NCBI GenBank assembly: GCA_019456165.1
Contig: VRUJ01000011.1
Span: 31,919 to 95,918, forward strand
Origin: Chloroflexota bacterium
GTDB taxonomy: Bacteria > Chloroflexota > Anaerolineae > Anaerolineales > UBA11579
Length of the DNA: 64,000 nt
Reading direction: 5' to 3'
Shown: positions 16,833 through 25,498 of the stretch, piece after piece
Numbering within the stretch: position 1 is the stretch's first letter
Layout of the letters: each line of letters starts with the position of its first letter
Made by a program: the position numbers and the translations under genes
The notes under the pieces: generated by a model
Database searches by the model: none
Told to the model about the DNA's origin: nothing
Seen by the model: the letters and a program-made list of their open reading frames with translations, nothing else

Positions 16833-17942
16833 TTAATTATTTGGATCTAACGACCAAATTTCATTGCCGTCTAAATCATACGCTATCACAATTTTATCTA
16901 GCCCGCCTGTGCTTACCATGATTAAATCGCCGGTAAGCAGGGGAGAACCATAAAATTTGGCTTCCTCATCATCGTGAGACTGCCTCCAATCGATCTCACC
17001 ATTTGTATCCGCAATCACGGCGTATAAGCTGCCGGCTTCAGTAACAAAATAGATCATACCTTCGTGCACTAATGGCTTTCCAGTAATGGCTCCATCAGCT
17101 TCAAGGTGCCATTTCTCATTACCATTACTAGCATTAACTGCATAGAAATTCCCGCTCAAATCTCCAAAGTAAACTACATCATTGGCGAGCGCTGGGCTGC
17201 CCCAAACCCAGTCTTCAGTGCTGAATTGCCATTCGATAGCGCCGTTCCTGCTGTTAATAGCATACACCTCTTCACCAAAAGAGCTTATATAAAGTGTGCC
17301 ATCTGGGTCTAAAGTTGGAGCGCTGGCAAGCGCACCGCCTAGATCTAGCGGATCCCAGCTTAGAGTGCCGCTCTCGGCATTTATCGCATACAAATAATGA
17401 TCCATTGCAGGCAAAAATATCGTCTCCCCATCGAATACCGGGGATGCCCAAAGGGGCTCTTGAGATTTAATTGGCCAATCTGGGTCAAGGTCTGGATTAC
17501 CAGATAAATTTAATTTGTAGAGATAACTATCGCTATTTGGTGCGAAAATACTATCTTCGGTTGCAAGTGGGCTGCCTATGTAGCGGTTGCTAGCGCTATC
17601 ATCTCTCCAAATTTCATCACCACTGGAAGCATCCAGGCTAAATAGCAGAAAGCCATTGCCGTTGGAGCGATTATAGCTGCCCACCAACAGTTGATCGTCA
17701 TCAGTGAGTGTGGGGGCAGCGAAAAAGTTGATGTTTCTTTCTGGTTCAGCTGGAAAACGCCAACGCTCTAGCCCATTGCTTTGCTGCAGGGCATAAACGT
17801 GAGCTTCATTTGCAACATAAACTGTATCTCCATCCACAGCAATGCCAGGCCAACCTGAAGGCAGCACTCGGGTTCCACAAGCGGCTAAAATTAGAGATAC
17901 TAGAAGAAAACTGCAGAGTATAAGGATTTTATTTTTTTTCAT
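16833..17942 (-). CDS. PQQ-repeat beta-propeller lipoprotein (BamB-like fold)
   Basis: A 369-residue lipoprotein with signal peptide and lipobox LAAC. About seven propeller repeats carry the PQQ-type signature (for example YALQQSNGLERWRF, YAINSRNGAIEWQF, YAVNASNGNEKWHL, and the last AYDLDGNEIWSL). The fold is that of BamB. In diderms BamB assists outer-membrane protein assembly, but no other Bam component is visible here. It is embedded 24 bp upstream of yidC and downstream of yidD, so it is likely co-expressed with the insertase. A role in folding or docking exported proteins is an attractive inference, not shown. It could also be a generic surface scaffold. Confidence 0.7.
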   Translation of the reverse strand: MKKNKILILCSFLLVSLILAACGTRVLPSGWPGIAVDGDTVYVANEAHVYALQQSNGLERWRFPAEPERNINFFAAPTLTDDDQLLVGSYNRSNGNGFLLFSLDASSGDEIWRDDSASNRYIGSPLATEDSIFAPNSDSYLYKLNLSGNPDLDPDWPIKSQEPLWASPVFDGETIFLPAMDHYLYAINAESGTLSWDPLDLGGALASAPTLDPDGTLYISSFGEEVYAINSRNGAIEWQFSTEDWVWGSPALANDVVYFGDLSGNFYAVNASNGNEKWHLEADGAITGKPLVHEGMIYFVTEAGSLYAVIADTNGEIDWRQSHDDEEAKFYGSPLLTGDLIMVSTGGLDKIVIAYDLDGNEIWSLDPNN

Positions 17943-18034
17943 AGCTTTATTGTTTGCTCATTGTTGTGATATTTTTTTCAAAATTTCTCCCAATATTAGG
18001 AGATGATAACGCGATAAATTTGAAGGTCTTTATT

Positions 18035-18331
18035 TCACGGAACCGGATCAATCCCGCCATCGTTGAAAGGATTGCAGCGCAAAATACGCTTGAACCCCAT
18101 CCAGGTACCTTTGATTGCGCCATAATTAAAGATAGCTTGGTACCCATAATGAGAGCAAGTGGGGTAAAAGAGACAAGTATCCGGAGGCAGGGCACGTGAA
18201 AGAGTTAGCTGATACACGCGGATAGGGATTAATAACAACAGGCGTGGAAAATTGCGCAGCGTGAGGGGCAGATCTCCCAAAGCTGGGGAATTATGGATAT
18301 GATTTTCGGAAATTGCTTCAATCTTCATCAT
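18035..18331 (-). CDS. yidD: Membrane protein insertion efficiency factor YidD
   Basis: A 98-residue member of the YidD (haemolytic domain) family with the diagnostic [37 protein letters not shown] core, including the conserved Cys residues and the CNPF motif. It has an amphipathic N-terminus ([21 protein letters not shown]). It assists YidC-dependent insertion at the inner membrane. The start overlaps the rnpA 3' end by 14 bp, the widely conserved rnpA-yidD arrangement. The first 20 residues ([20 protein letters not shown]) are an unusual extension, so an internal start is possible. Confidence 0.9.
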   Translation of the reverse strand: MMKIEAISENHIHNSPALGDLPLTLRNFPRLLLLIPIRVYQLTLSRALPPDTCLFYPTCSHYGYQAIFNYGAIKGTWMGFKRILRCNPFNDGGIDPVP

Positions 18332-18671
18332 TATTCTGATTTATTAATTCTGCCTTGGCCAATAAATTTTGCAACGTAGAACGTACTTTAGTGCTCTTTA
18401 TTGTGGTTATCGGTTTTCGGGCAATTAAGGTGATGTCGTTGCCGGGGGTTATGCTGTTAAGAAGGGGGTTGACTGCTGCCCTCAGCAAGCGTTTAGCCCG
18501 ATTTCGCTTTACAGCTCCTCCGACAGACTTTCCTGCAGCCACACCAATTCGTGTTGTTTCCAGTTCGTTGGGTAAAGTAATGAGAACAACAAACGGGTGG
18601 GCATAAGATTTTCCCATACGCCGCACCCGCTCAAAATCCGTTGACCTGGCCAGGCGATATTTGCGTTTCAC
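18318..18671 (-). CDS. rnpA: Ribonuclease P protein component
   Basis: A 117-residue basic protein. It opens [26 protein letters not shown] and contains the RNR signature region ([17 protein letters not shown]), which contacts the P RNA. It helps the catalytic RNA mature tRNA 5' ends. It follows rpmH by about 60 bp and overlaps yidD, the canonical order. The C-terminal tail [11 protein letters not shown] is acidic. The identification is secure. Confidence 0.93.
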   Translation of the reverse strand: MKRKYRLARSTDFERVRRMGKSYAHPFVVLITLPNELETTRIGVAAGKSVGGAVKRNRAKRLLRAAVNPLLNSITPGNDITLIARKPITTIKSTKVRSTLQNLLAKAELINQNNDED

Positions 18672-18732
18672 CTGCTGCTTTTTGTTACCACATAAACTTG
18701 GTGAATTCCGCGCGCCTCAATATGATGGCGCT

Positions 18733-18909
18733 TCAGCTTTTCCAGTTGATCTTCTTAACGTGGTTGTTTAGAGTAACTGAAAGTCGATGTCTTCCTTTGC
18801 GGCGGCGGTTTTTTATTACTGCACGGCCTGAAGCCGTAGACATGCGCTTGCGAAAACCGTGTACTCTCCCACGTCTGCGGATCTTAGGTTGGTAAGTTCT
18901 TTTTGGCAT
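18733..18909 (-). CDS. rpmH: 50S ribosomal protein L34
   Basis: From the ATG at 18909 (GAAGGAATCAGG ribosome region) the product is 58 residues. It begins [22 protein letters not shown] and contains the canonical [11 protein letters not shown] stretch. Most L34 proteins end soon after that block, but here about 13 extra residues ([13 protein letters not shown]) follow. A longer in-frame reading back to 19014 would run through the promoter and is rejected. It is the first gene of the rpmH-rnpA-yidD-yidC-jag cluster. Confidence 0.93.
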   Translation of the reverse strand: MPKRTYQPKIRRRGRVHGFRKRMSTASGRAVIKNRRRKGRHRLSVTLNNHVKKINWKS

Positions 18910-18960
18910 CCTGATTCCTTCGTAATCTTTATGTATGAATACTTCAATAATTGCCGAGCG

Positions 18961-18989
18961 ATTATACCCTATGGGTTTGGTTTGGTCAA
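18961..18989 (-). promoter_or_regulatory. rpmH promoter
   Basis: Minus strand TTGACC (-35, 18984-18989), a 17-bp spacer, then TATAAT (-10, 18961-18966). This gives a leader of about 45 nt before the rpmH ATG at 18909. Confidence 0.75.
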
Positions 18990-19091
18990 ATCGGATTAGG
19001 TATTTCAGAAGCAAAACTATTCCGGGATTGATTATCGGGAGATTTTGGTTTGGTATTACTCTACTACCTGAAACCGGATACTAAACCAATA

Positions 19092-19121
19092 TTGTCTTAT
19101 TTATTAAAAACTGGTTATAAT
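19092..19121 (+). promoter_or_regulatory. Promoter of the small membrane protein gene at 19167
   Basis: TTGTCT (19092-19097), an 18-bp spacer and TATAAT (19116-19121). Just upstream an 11-of-12 inverted repeat (TTGGTTTGGTAT at 19045-19056, ATACTAAACCAA at 19078-19089) could be an operator. Confidence 0.6.
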
Positions 19122-19166
19122 GCCTACTCTAAATAATATAAAATTCTTGCGAGGAGAGAGTGCAAA

Positions 19167-19514
19167 ATGGATGCAGATGCGCAAATAATGGACCAAAAAC
19201 CCGGAGTGGACGATCAGGTGATATCTTCTCTAGGCAGCCTTGTGATAGGGGTAGTTGTGTGGTCAGTTTTATTTGGGGTTGCGGCGATTCTTATCGCGGC
19301 TGAACCGCCAGGGTTTAATCTGGGGGAAGTTTTAAGTTCGATGCAACTTGCGCCGATCCCTGGGGTTGACTTGTCAGGAGTACATATCGAACTTAATCTG
19401 CTAAACTCTAGGACGAGTGGTGATATCATTGCTGGGGTGTATACATTTCTACCAATAGCCGTTGGTGTTTTGGCCGCTTTTATTAGCTATAAAAAGCTCA
19501 TTAAATTGGGATAA
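19167..19514 (+). CDS. Small two-TM membrane protein, unknown function
   Basis: A 115-residue protein with two hydrophobic helices (about 22-45 and 87-107) flanking an extracytoplasmic loop of about 40 residues. The tail KKLIKLG is basic. A GAGGAGAGAG ribosome site lies about 8 nt before the ATG, and there is a well-formed promoter. I do not recognise a family. It diverges from rpmH, the place where dnaA often sits, but it bears no resemblance to DnaA. Probably real, given its regulatory signals and composition. Confidence 0.65.
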   Translation: MDADAQIMDQKPGVDDQVISSLGSLVIGVVVWSVLFGVAAILIAAEPPGFNLGEVLSSMQLAPIPGVDLSGVHIELNLLNSRTSGDIIAGVYTFLPIAVGVLAAFISYKKLIKLG

Positions 19515-19579
19515 TTGGGTTTGTGGTGAAAATGTTGGAAAACGCGGCCTTTTCCAGTCTAGCTATTCACACATTCGTG

Positions 19580-20005
19580 TCACTCACTATCCGGGTCGAT
19601 CATACCTGGCTGATTCACTTCTATCACCTCCCCGTGTAAGTTAATTCGTACACGAAAACCAGCCATCCCTAAGTAAGCTCTCCCCTCTTCCGGGATTCCT
19701 GCGTCTAGAACTTTCTCGAATTGTTTATCCAGATTCTTGAGCTGATTTTCTAACATTGCTTGGCTGAAGATGTCGTCTGCACCTAGCATTTCAGCCGTCT
19801 GTTTACTCAGAATATCCTCATTTCCTTTAATTAGCTCACCAAGCTGTTCAAGTACCTGGCGGTCCACTTCCTCCGCGGGAATATGCCGCCGGAATCCCGA
19901 GTCGTCTACCACGTAGCAGGGTTCATCCCCAACTAATGTGGTATCCACCGGGTTGTCGTATTCATCTACTACCAAGCCGGCGAAAAGTGGTTCTCGAACT
20001 GACAT
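19580..20005 (-). CDS. Conserved-looking hypothetical cytoplasmic protein
   Basis: A 141-residue soluble acidic protein with no signal or membrane segment. The N-terminal part (GLVVDEYDNPVDTTLVGDEPCYVVDD) resembles a small beta domain. The middle is helical (EEVDRQVLEQLGELI) and the C-terminal part is again beta-like (AYLGMAGFRVRINLHGEVIEV). A GGAGG ribosome site supports the ATG at 20005. I cannot assign a family or function. It converges with the small membrane protein gene. Confidence 0.6.
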   Translation of the reverse strand: MSVREPLFAGLVVDEYDNPVDTTLVGDEPCYVVDDSGFRRHIPAEEVDRQVLEQLGELIKGNEDILSKQTAEMLGADDIFSQAMLENQLKNLDKQFEKVLDAGIPEEGRAYLGMAGFRVRINLHGEVIEVNQPGMIDPDSE

Positions 20006-20203
20006 GGGCTAGGGTATCCTCCGGGAATTTGTATTCCAAAGTTGATATCGATGACAAAATCATATCCTAGTTTCAGGATAAAATTAGTTAACGTTTCATA
20101 AATAATTCAGGGCTATCTGGTGGGCTGTACCGGCTGGGGCGTCTGTACGTTGAAAACAAATTGGTTCATTAATGCCCAAGTCCAAACATAGGCATAATAC
20201 GCC

Positions 20204-20986
20204 TCACGGGTCACTGGGCAATTCGGCATCTTGATTGTAAATGAAACACAGAATGCCTTCTGAAATACCTTGAGCGACTTGGGATTGATTTTGAGTGAGG
20301 ATTTGACGGTCGAGATTTAGAAAGCCAGTTTCTATAATGGCCGCGGTAGTATTTGGGTTGATTTCATTGAAAGCGTGGTAGCTTGTCATGTCTGGGGTGA
20401 TACTGCCGTGGGATGGCAGGCCTGTAGCGGTTTGATAGCGGTTGTATAGACAGGCAACCAGACGCCCAGTTTTTTCTGGGGTTGTAGTTGCCAATGTGGC
20501 GGCTACTTTGAATCCTGTGGCGTTAATATCGACATAATCACATGAGTCGGCGTGGATGGAAACTAATGCCCTGGCATCATATTGGATTAACAATTCATCA
20601 TTTTCCATCAATAAGTCAACGTCCAAGCCTGCGGCGACAAGATTCTCCTTCACTAAAGTTGCGATCTCTTGATTGACTTCTTGTTCGGTTAGTCCATCCT
20701 CGCACACTGTACCTGAGTCTGATCCCCAGTGACCGACCACAATGCCGACTCTCGGTCGTGGACGCGGCGTAGGGGTTATGAGAGGTAGTTCGCTTTGATC
20801 CTCTTCGTTGAAAGCTTGACGAATTCCATCAATCAAACCAATTGGGAAAATACCTAACGGAGTCCAGGCGGTAAACAAGGTTGCCATCACAGCACCAACC
20901 CAGAAGACCACCCATATTTGACGAAGGATGTTGACCCTGGCTGGCCGGGTTTCCCTAACCGAAGGTTTCATATTAGTCTTCTCCAT
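20204..20986 (-). CDS. N-acetylmuramoyl-L-alanine amidase (Amidase_3)
   Basis: Zn-dependent peptidoglycan amidase. One N-terminal transmembrane helix (about 24-42) and a Pro-rich stem lead to a catalytic domain with all ligands: His86 (VGHWG), Glu101 (LTEQEVN), His145 (SIHADS) and catalytic Glu219 (IIETGFLN). It cleaves the MurNAc-L-Ala bond in the wall during growth or division. The ATG at 20986 may be replaced by the one five codons in (20971), which has GGAGAAG ahead of it. No SPOR or LysM domain is seen. Its presence with PBP1A indicates a peptidoglycan wall. Confidence 0.88.
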   Translation of the reverse strand: MEKTNMKPSVRETRPARVNILRQIWVVFWVGAVMATLFTAWTPLGIFPIGLIDGIRQAFNEEDQSELPLITPTPRPRPRVGIVVGHWGSDSGTVCEDGLTEQEVNQEIATLVKENLVAAGLDVDLLMENDELLIQYDARALVSIHADSCDYVDINATGFKVAATLATTTPEKTGRLVACLYNRYQTATGLPSHGSITPDMTSYHAFNEINPNTTAAIIETGFLNLDRQILTQNQSQVAQGISEGILCFIYNQDAELPSDP

Positions 20987-21254
20987 ATATATTGAAAAAG
21001 CCAGAATAATTTGCTTGCTCTATAGATGCGGCTCATTATTTTTTGGGGGCAAATCACATATTTGCTTTTGTCCTTTGAATTTGCCCCAATTCTCTCTGAG
21101 GGGTTCTTCCCTAGAATCCTACCTCAAATTATCATTTAACGACAAGCATAATTCAGATTAATCTCCCTAAGCAGCATTAGGTGAAATCCGAGTTATAAAT
21201 ATTGTGCACAAAATATACCAAATAAGATACAATGGTTTTTAAGGAGAAAAAATT

Positions 21255-21767
21255 ATGGAAAACGACACATTGACACCTGTAAGTGCAGATCATCTGCGCT
21301 CCACTATGCGTTTTTGGGCTACTGGAGTAACTATCCTAACTACGGATTTCGATGGGACCCGTAATGGCATGACTGTTAGTTCTTTCACATCCCTTTCATT
21401 GGATCCCCCTTCGGTTTTGGCTTCGCTAGGTAAGATCGCAGCTACTCATGATCTTGTTGCTGCCAGTGGCGTCTTTGGCATCACGATCTTAACCAGCGAA
21501 CAGGAGCATATTTCTAATCATTTCACCCAGACAGATCCTGAAATTGCTGATCCCTTCGCTGATCTCTCCGTGGAAACATTGGTTACCGGCAGTCCATTTC
21601 TTAAAGGGGGTATGGCTTACTTTGATTGCCGGGTAACAAATAAAGTTGATTCTGGTACGCATACCGTATTTATTGGCGAGGTGGTAGCGGTAAAGACTTT
21701 TGCCGAAACCGAGAATGCGGGTCCTCTTCTATATTACAATCAAAATTACAGACGGCTAAAAAGTTGA
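21255..21767 (+). CDS. Flavin reductase-like (FMN-binding split barrel) protein
   Basis: A 170-residue protein of the flavin_Reduct family. It opens with the conserved LRSTMRFWATGVTILTT block, followed by NGMTVSSFTSLSLDPPSVLASLGK (FMN-binding), the GVFGITILTSEQ segment and HTVFIGEVVAV. Such proteins reduce FMN/FAD with NAD(P)H, often as partners of monooxygenases, but no monooxygenase gene is adjacent. An AAGGAG ribosome site precedes the ATG. The partner and pathway are unknown. Confidence 0.85.
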   Translation: MENDTLTPVSADHLRSTMRFWATGVTILTTDFDGTRNGMTVSSFTSLSLDPPSVLASLGKIAATHDLVAASGVFGITILTSEQEHISNHFTQTDPEIADPFADLSVETLVTGSPFLKGGMAYFDCRVTNKVDSGTHTVFIGEVVAVKTFAETENAGPLLYYNQNYRRLKS

Positions 21768-21790
21768 TCTGATCAAGCGGGGGGGATATA

Positions 21791-22987
21791 TCATGGTCCC
21801 CAGTGCAAATTATACGCGCTTGTTATTATGGGTAGTAAGGGGCTGCCATCTGTTTGCACCAAAACAACCGGGCCGCGCTGGGGGTGAACGCGGCCACCTG
21901 GGGGAACCTGAACAACCAAAACAAGGGAACCATCCATGGCCCATAACGCCTCAGAAAACAGCATCGCTTCGCTGCGCAGTGGTGTTCTGTCTGTAAATCC
22001 ATCCAGAGCAGAGCTTACTAGGGTGAGTGAAATTTCATTTTCAGGGAATGCGGCTAGATTTGTGTAGAAATAAAACAGCTCTCCTGCAGGTGTTTGGAGA
22101 GGCCAACCTACGAAATTTAGCGTTCCATCCTGAGAAGTGGTTGGCACCAGGGTGGTCGCGGTTCCGCTGGCAGCATCGAAGCGCCATAATCCAGAATCGA
22201 TCATACCAATGAATGGGCTGGCAACCAAGACTGCGCGGCTGTCGGGCGTCCAGGATTGGTAACAACACACCATGCCTCCCTCTAAGGGTACAATATCCCC
22301 GGTTGCGGGGGTCAATACGCTTAAAGTTTGGCCTTCGTACATTCCTGTGATGACCAGTAAACGGCTGCCATCCGGAGACCAATTGTCGGGGAAATATAGT
22401 GCTAACGGAATTACCAGGTCATTATCCAGCACATTGATTTCGTTCGTCAGCATGTGGGTTGTAGTTCCGTCAGCGATTTGATATAGATTTATGCCATCCT
22501 GAGAGAATGCTAGGGCGCGGCCATCCGGAGACCAACGCGGGTTGCCGATCCGCCTGCGATAATAGTAATCATCGTCGTCGGTGAATGGTCCCCCATCGAC
22601 TAATAACCTGCGCCCGTCACCAGTTCCGTCTACAAAGTAAAGCTGGTTGTTGACCACATATGCCACGCTGCCATCCAGTGGCGAGACGTCGAAATCGGTC
22701 ACTTCGCTTGGTTCAGAGGTGATCTGGGTTTTGGTGATACCCTCTGTATCCAAACGCCATACCTGAAAACTATCAATACCCATGTCGCTGAGAAAATATA
22801 CTGAGCGCGGCAGGACCGAGCTATCCGGTTCTTGCGTTAAAGTGGAATTCTGACTTTCCATTGTCTCTGCCACCGAGGAAGCTAAAACGTGTTCTGACGT
22901 TGTCGGCTCGCTGCTGGATGGACCGCAAGCCAGAAATGTAAATAGTAAAACCAGGATAGCGGGGGTTAATTTATGGGATGAACTCAT
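21791..22987 (-). CDS. WD40/TolB-type beta-propeller lipoprotein
   Basis: A 398-residue lipoprotein with lipobox FLAC, then a Ser/Thr-rich linker and PD40-type propeller blades (NPRWSPDGRALAFSQDG, SPDGSRLLVITGM, WTPDSRAVLVAS). This fold mediates binding at the cell surface and has no catalytic motif. The start overlaps the end of the glycosidase-like gene by 17 bp, so it is probably translated with it. The partnership suggests a carbohydrate-related surface role, which is inference only. Confidence 0.7.
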   Translation of the reverse strand: MSSSHKLTPAILVLLFTFLACGPSSSEPTTSEHVLASSVAETMESQNSTLTQEPDSSVLPRSVYFLSDMGIDSFQVWRLDTEGITKTQITSEPSEVTDFDVSPLDGSVAYVVNNQLYFVDGTGDGRRLLVDGGPFTDDDDYYYRRRIGNPRWSPDGRALAFSQDGINLYQIADGTTTHMLTNEINVLDNDLVIPLALYFPDNWSPDGSRLLVITGMYEGQTLSVLTPATGDIVPLEGGMVCCYQSWTPDSRAVLVASPFIGMIDSGLWRFDAASGTATTLVPTTSQDGTLNFVGWPLQTPAGELFYFYTNLAAFPENEISLTLVSSALDGFTDRTPLRSEAMLFSEALWAMDGSLVLVVQVPPGGRVHPQRGPVVLVQTDGSPLLPIITSAYNLHWGP

Positions 22988-25397
22988 CGGTGTTTTCCTT
23001 TTGGATAATATTTAGTGCCTTCCCATCCACAATTTGCGGTAAATCATCGTCTACGGTAACCTTGTGTCCATCCGGGAAGGTGAGCGATGTGTGATTGCTA
23101 AGGCAGTCGATAGTAAGGCCGCGGAATTTAAGTATAACTGGCCAAGGGAAGGGGTTAAAAGCTTCTATGGCGACACGCCAGGGGGAGATAATGCGCACAC
23201 CCAATGTGTCTAAGAATAGTCCCAGCGGTGGCAATCCACCCAGCGCGTTGCGCTCACCAACTCCTTCCCCGGTATCCGCGTGGTGGTGTTTGTGGAAAGC
23301 TCCCTCCGCTTTCAGTGTTTTGGTGATACCTGCCATTACCCTGGATACCAGATCAGCGGCCTCTGCGCGTGCGCCATAGCTGAGCAACCCTTCTCCAATC
23401 AAAGCATTCCAAGGCAGCCACACGCTTTCGCAAATAACCGCTTCCTTAGCCTTGGGAGGCATGGGGCAGGCCGGCAGGCCGTAAGGGTGATAGTATCGCT
23501 TGGGATTTGTGATACTTCGTTGGATGATCTTACCAGCGGTTTTTTCATCGGGGATTTTCGCCCACAAAGGCAGCAGCAGAGTGTGATCTTGGAGTTGGAA
23601 ATCGACGAGATGTAATGAGACCTCTGCGTCTTCGGGCAGGCTTTCAACCTGAATACGTTCCAGGTCTGCGTAAAGGTTTTTCCCGGTCGCATTGCCTAAG
23701 CCCAAGTACCATTGGAATTGCTCGCGGCCAATACGCTCAACACGGTGTTTCCCACCGGGCGTGGTTGCATGCACGAAGACTTTAGTGTTCAGAGTGCTTT
23801 CGCCGTGGGTTTTTATGCGGATCAATATTCGTGCGGGCAAATCGAAGACCATATCCAGATAAATCTCCCCAGGACCTTTCCGCGTGCCCAGCAATTCGCC
23901 GCGTTGATTGTGGTGGGTATCCCGGTCCCAGTAGCGATAAGCAGCCGTACGCCCATACCATGAAGCGTCTACTGCACTGCGCAGGTTATCCGCGAACGCT
24001 TGCAGAGCAGGGATTGGTTCATTGCGGTTTATCAATTTTGCAATTTCAATTAGTATTTGGCATTCACGGTAAAGGAAAGCGCATAGTGAAGGACTTTCAA
24101 ACAACTTGATTTCAGCTCCTTGGGCCCAGGCTTGCCAATGGGCGAAGGTTGGGTTATCGTCGAACCCCGATTGCATAGGGTGGTCCCATTCAGGGATTCC
24201 ATCCCCGTCCCGGTCTTGTTGATCTGAAAACCAGGATTGCAAGAATTCTAGGATTTTGGGGAAAGCGAGTTTTAGAAAATCTAGATCTTCGCTGTGTTGG
24301 TAAATGCGCCAGGTCAGGCTGGCTAGCAGAGGGGTTGCCAACATGCGGCTGCGCTGGCCAGCTAAGCCGGGTTTCCAATCGATGCGACCATCTTCATTTT
24401 GCGTATCAAGGAAATTGAGCAGTAAACCCTTAACGATCTCCAGTTCACTGGGCAGCAATATACTGCTTAGGTACCACGTGTCAAGCGGAGTTTGCCCGTT
24501 CCATAAGTGGCTGTAATCGCTGCCATCTCCTTGAGTTGAATGGCCCTGGCTTGGCTGCCGAGTGTTTACCAGGGAAGTATGTTGAAGATATTGGGTTGGG
24601 CTGTGTAATAGGTTTATGGCCGCTTTCTGCCCTAAAGCGAAAGCGGTGTCCCAATCCGGATCACCTGTGTAGATTTCTATCTGGGAGGCGTTCGTCATCT
24701 CGATCCGGGCTACCTCTGCCTCCCATTTACGTGCACACGTATTGCGCGCCAAGCGGAACGAAGTTTCGGTTTCCGGTGTAGCTGCATGGGCCCAGGTGAG
24801 TTTCCGGGTTTGACCAGGCAGGAGTTCGATTTTATGTTTCAGCGCCGTGAAAGGACTGCTCATTTCTTCTGGGCCGCCCGTGATAAAAACCACAGGAGCA
24901 AGCCCGTTAGTTTTCCCTTTTAAAATTATTGCGCCGTCCACTTTTTCCGGGCTGATCATTTCTCCCTCGCTGGTAGGATTGAGTAAAACCACCCATTCTA
25001 ATTGAAATTCGCGCGGGGTGACCCCGTTGTTTTGCAGCCGAAATCTCCCTGATATCACGTGGCATTCCGGAACCCAATATTCCGCAGAAATATTAATACC
25101 TGGGAATGGGGAGTAGCTTAACCTGACGTAATTTGGAAAAAAGGAGTGAATAACCAAAGGAGTGTCAAATTCAGCTGGATCGCTTACGGTTGCGTCCCCT
25201 TCCACAAAGCGTGGAAAGATGCGCATGTTGCGCGCGCGTAATCCGTAGGTGGTTTGGAGCAAAACTGCCGCCGGGTCTCCGCTTCCCAAAATCAGTTCCC
25301 AGATCTGGTCGTCGGTGTAATCTAGATTGCCCAGGCGCGCATCCGCAGCCAAAACCAGTGAAAGAGGGTAGCCGGGTTGAAGGTTCCATTCGCGCAT
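22971..25397 (-). CDS. (alpha/alpha)6-barrel glycosidase-like protein (GH63/MGH-type)
   Basis: An 808-residue protein without a signal peptide. The N-terminal third is beta-rich, with substrate-domain-like strands. From about residue 260 it is an (alpha/alpha)6 barrel with sequences typical of GH63/trehalase/mannosylglycerate hydrolase relatives: DTQNEDGRIDWKPGLAGQ, DRDGDGIPEWDHPMQSGFDDNP and VWLPWNALIGEGLLSYG. The C-terminal beta part includes AIEAFNPFPWPVILKFRG. It probably hydrolyses an alpha-linked oligosaccharide or compatible-solute glycoside in the cytoplasm. Linkage and substrate are unknown. The ATG at 25397 follows a near-consensus promoter by 6 nt (leaderless). Confidence 0.7.
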   Translation of the reverse strand: MREWNLQPGYPLSLVLAADARLGNLDYTDDQIWELILGSGDPAAVLLQTTYGLRARNMRIFPRFVEGDATVSDPAEFDTPLVIHSFFPNYVRLSYSPFPGINISAEYWVPECHVISGRFRLQNNGVTPREFQLEWVVLLNPTSEGEMISPEKVDGAIILKGKTNGLAPVVFITGGPEEMSSPFTALKHKIELLPGQTRKLTWAHAATPETETSFRLARNTCARKWEAEVARIEMTNASQIEIYTGDPDWDTAFALGQKAAINLLHSPTQYLQHTSLVNTRQPSQGHSTQGDGSDYSHLWNGQTPLDTWYLSSILLPSELEIVKGLLLNFLDTQNEDGRIDWKPGLAGQRSRMLATPLLASLTWRIYQHSEDLDFLKLAFPKILEFLQSWFSDQQDRDGDGIPEWDHPMQSGFDDNPTFAHWQAWAQGAEIKLFESPSLCAFLYRECQILIEIAKLINRNEPIPALQAFADNLRSAVDASWYGRTAAYRYWDRDTHHNQRGELLGTRKGPGEIYLDMVFDLPARILIRIKTHGESTLNTKVFVHATTPGGKHRVERIGREQFQWYLGLGNATGKNLYADLERIQVESLPEDAEVSLHLVDFQLQDHTLLLPLWAKIPDEKTAGKIIQRSITNPKRYYHPYGLPACPMPPKAKEAVICESVWLPWNALIGEGLLSYGARAEAADLVSRVMAGITKTLKAEGAFHKHHHADTGEGVGERNALGGLPPLGLFLDTLGVRIISPWRVAIEAFNPFPWPVILKFRGLTIDCLSNHTSLTFPDGHKVTVDDDLPQIVDGKALNIIQKENTDEFIP

Positions 25398-25403
25398 AGC
25401 TGA

Positions 25404-25432
25404 ATTTTACGAGTAGTTTGCGTTAAGGTCAA
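25404..25432 (-). promoter_or_regulatory. Promoter of the glycosidase-like gene (leaderless)
   Basis: Minus strand TTGACC (25427-25432), exactly 17 bp, TAAAAT (25404-25409), then 6 nt to the ATG. No ribosome site fits, so the mRNA probably starts at the AUG. Confidence 0.65.
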
Positions 25433-25498
25433 AGGTATTGGTAGAAGATGTTTTATGCTAGAATCAAGAGAAGATTATTATATCTAAAGTAGAGGTAT

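Noticed and set aside
18180..18200. Partial parS-like CACGTGAAA inside yidD
   Set aside because: Only the right half of the 16-bp parS consensus matches and the left half (GGG) does not. It lies in coding sequence. No intact parS was found by eye.
18910..19014. 35-residue N-terminal extension of L34
   Set aside because: It runs through the predicted rpmH promoter (-10 at 18961-18966). The ATG at 18909 gives the standard L34 N-terminus.
18910..19166. Possible replication origin beside rpmH
   Set aside because: No TTATCCACA-type DnaA boxes were seen, no dnaA gene is present, and the divergent gene is an unrelated small membrane protein.
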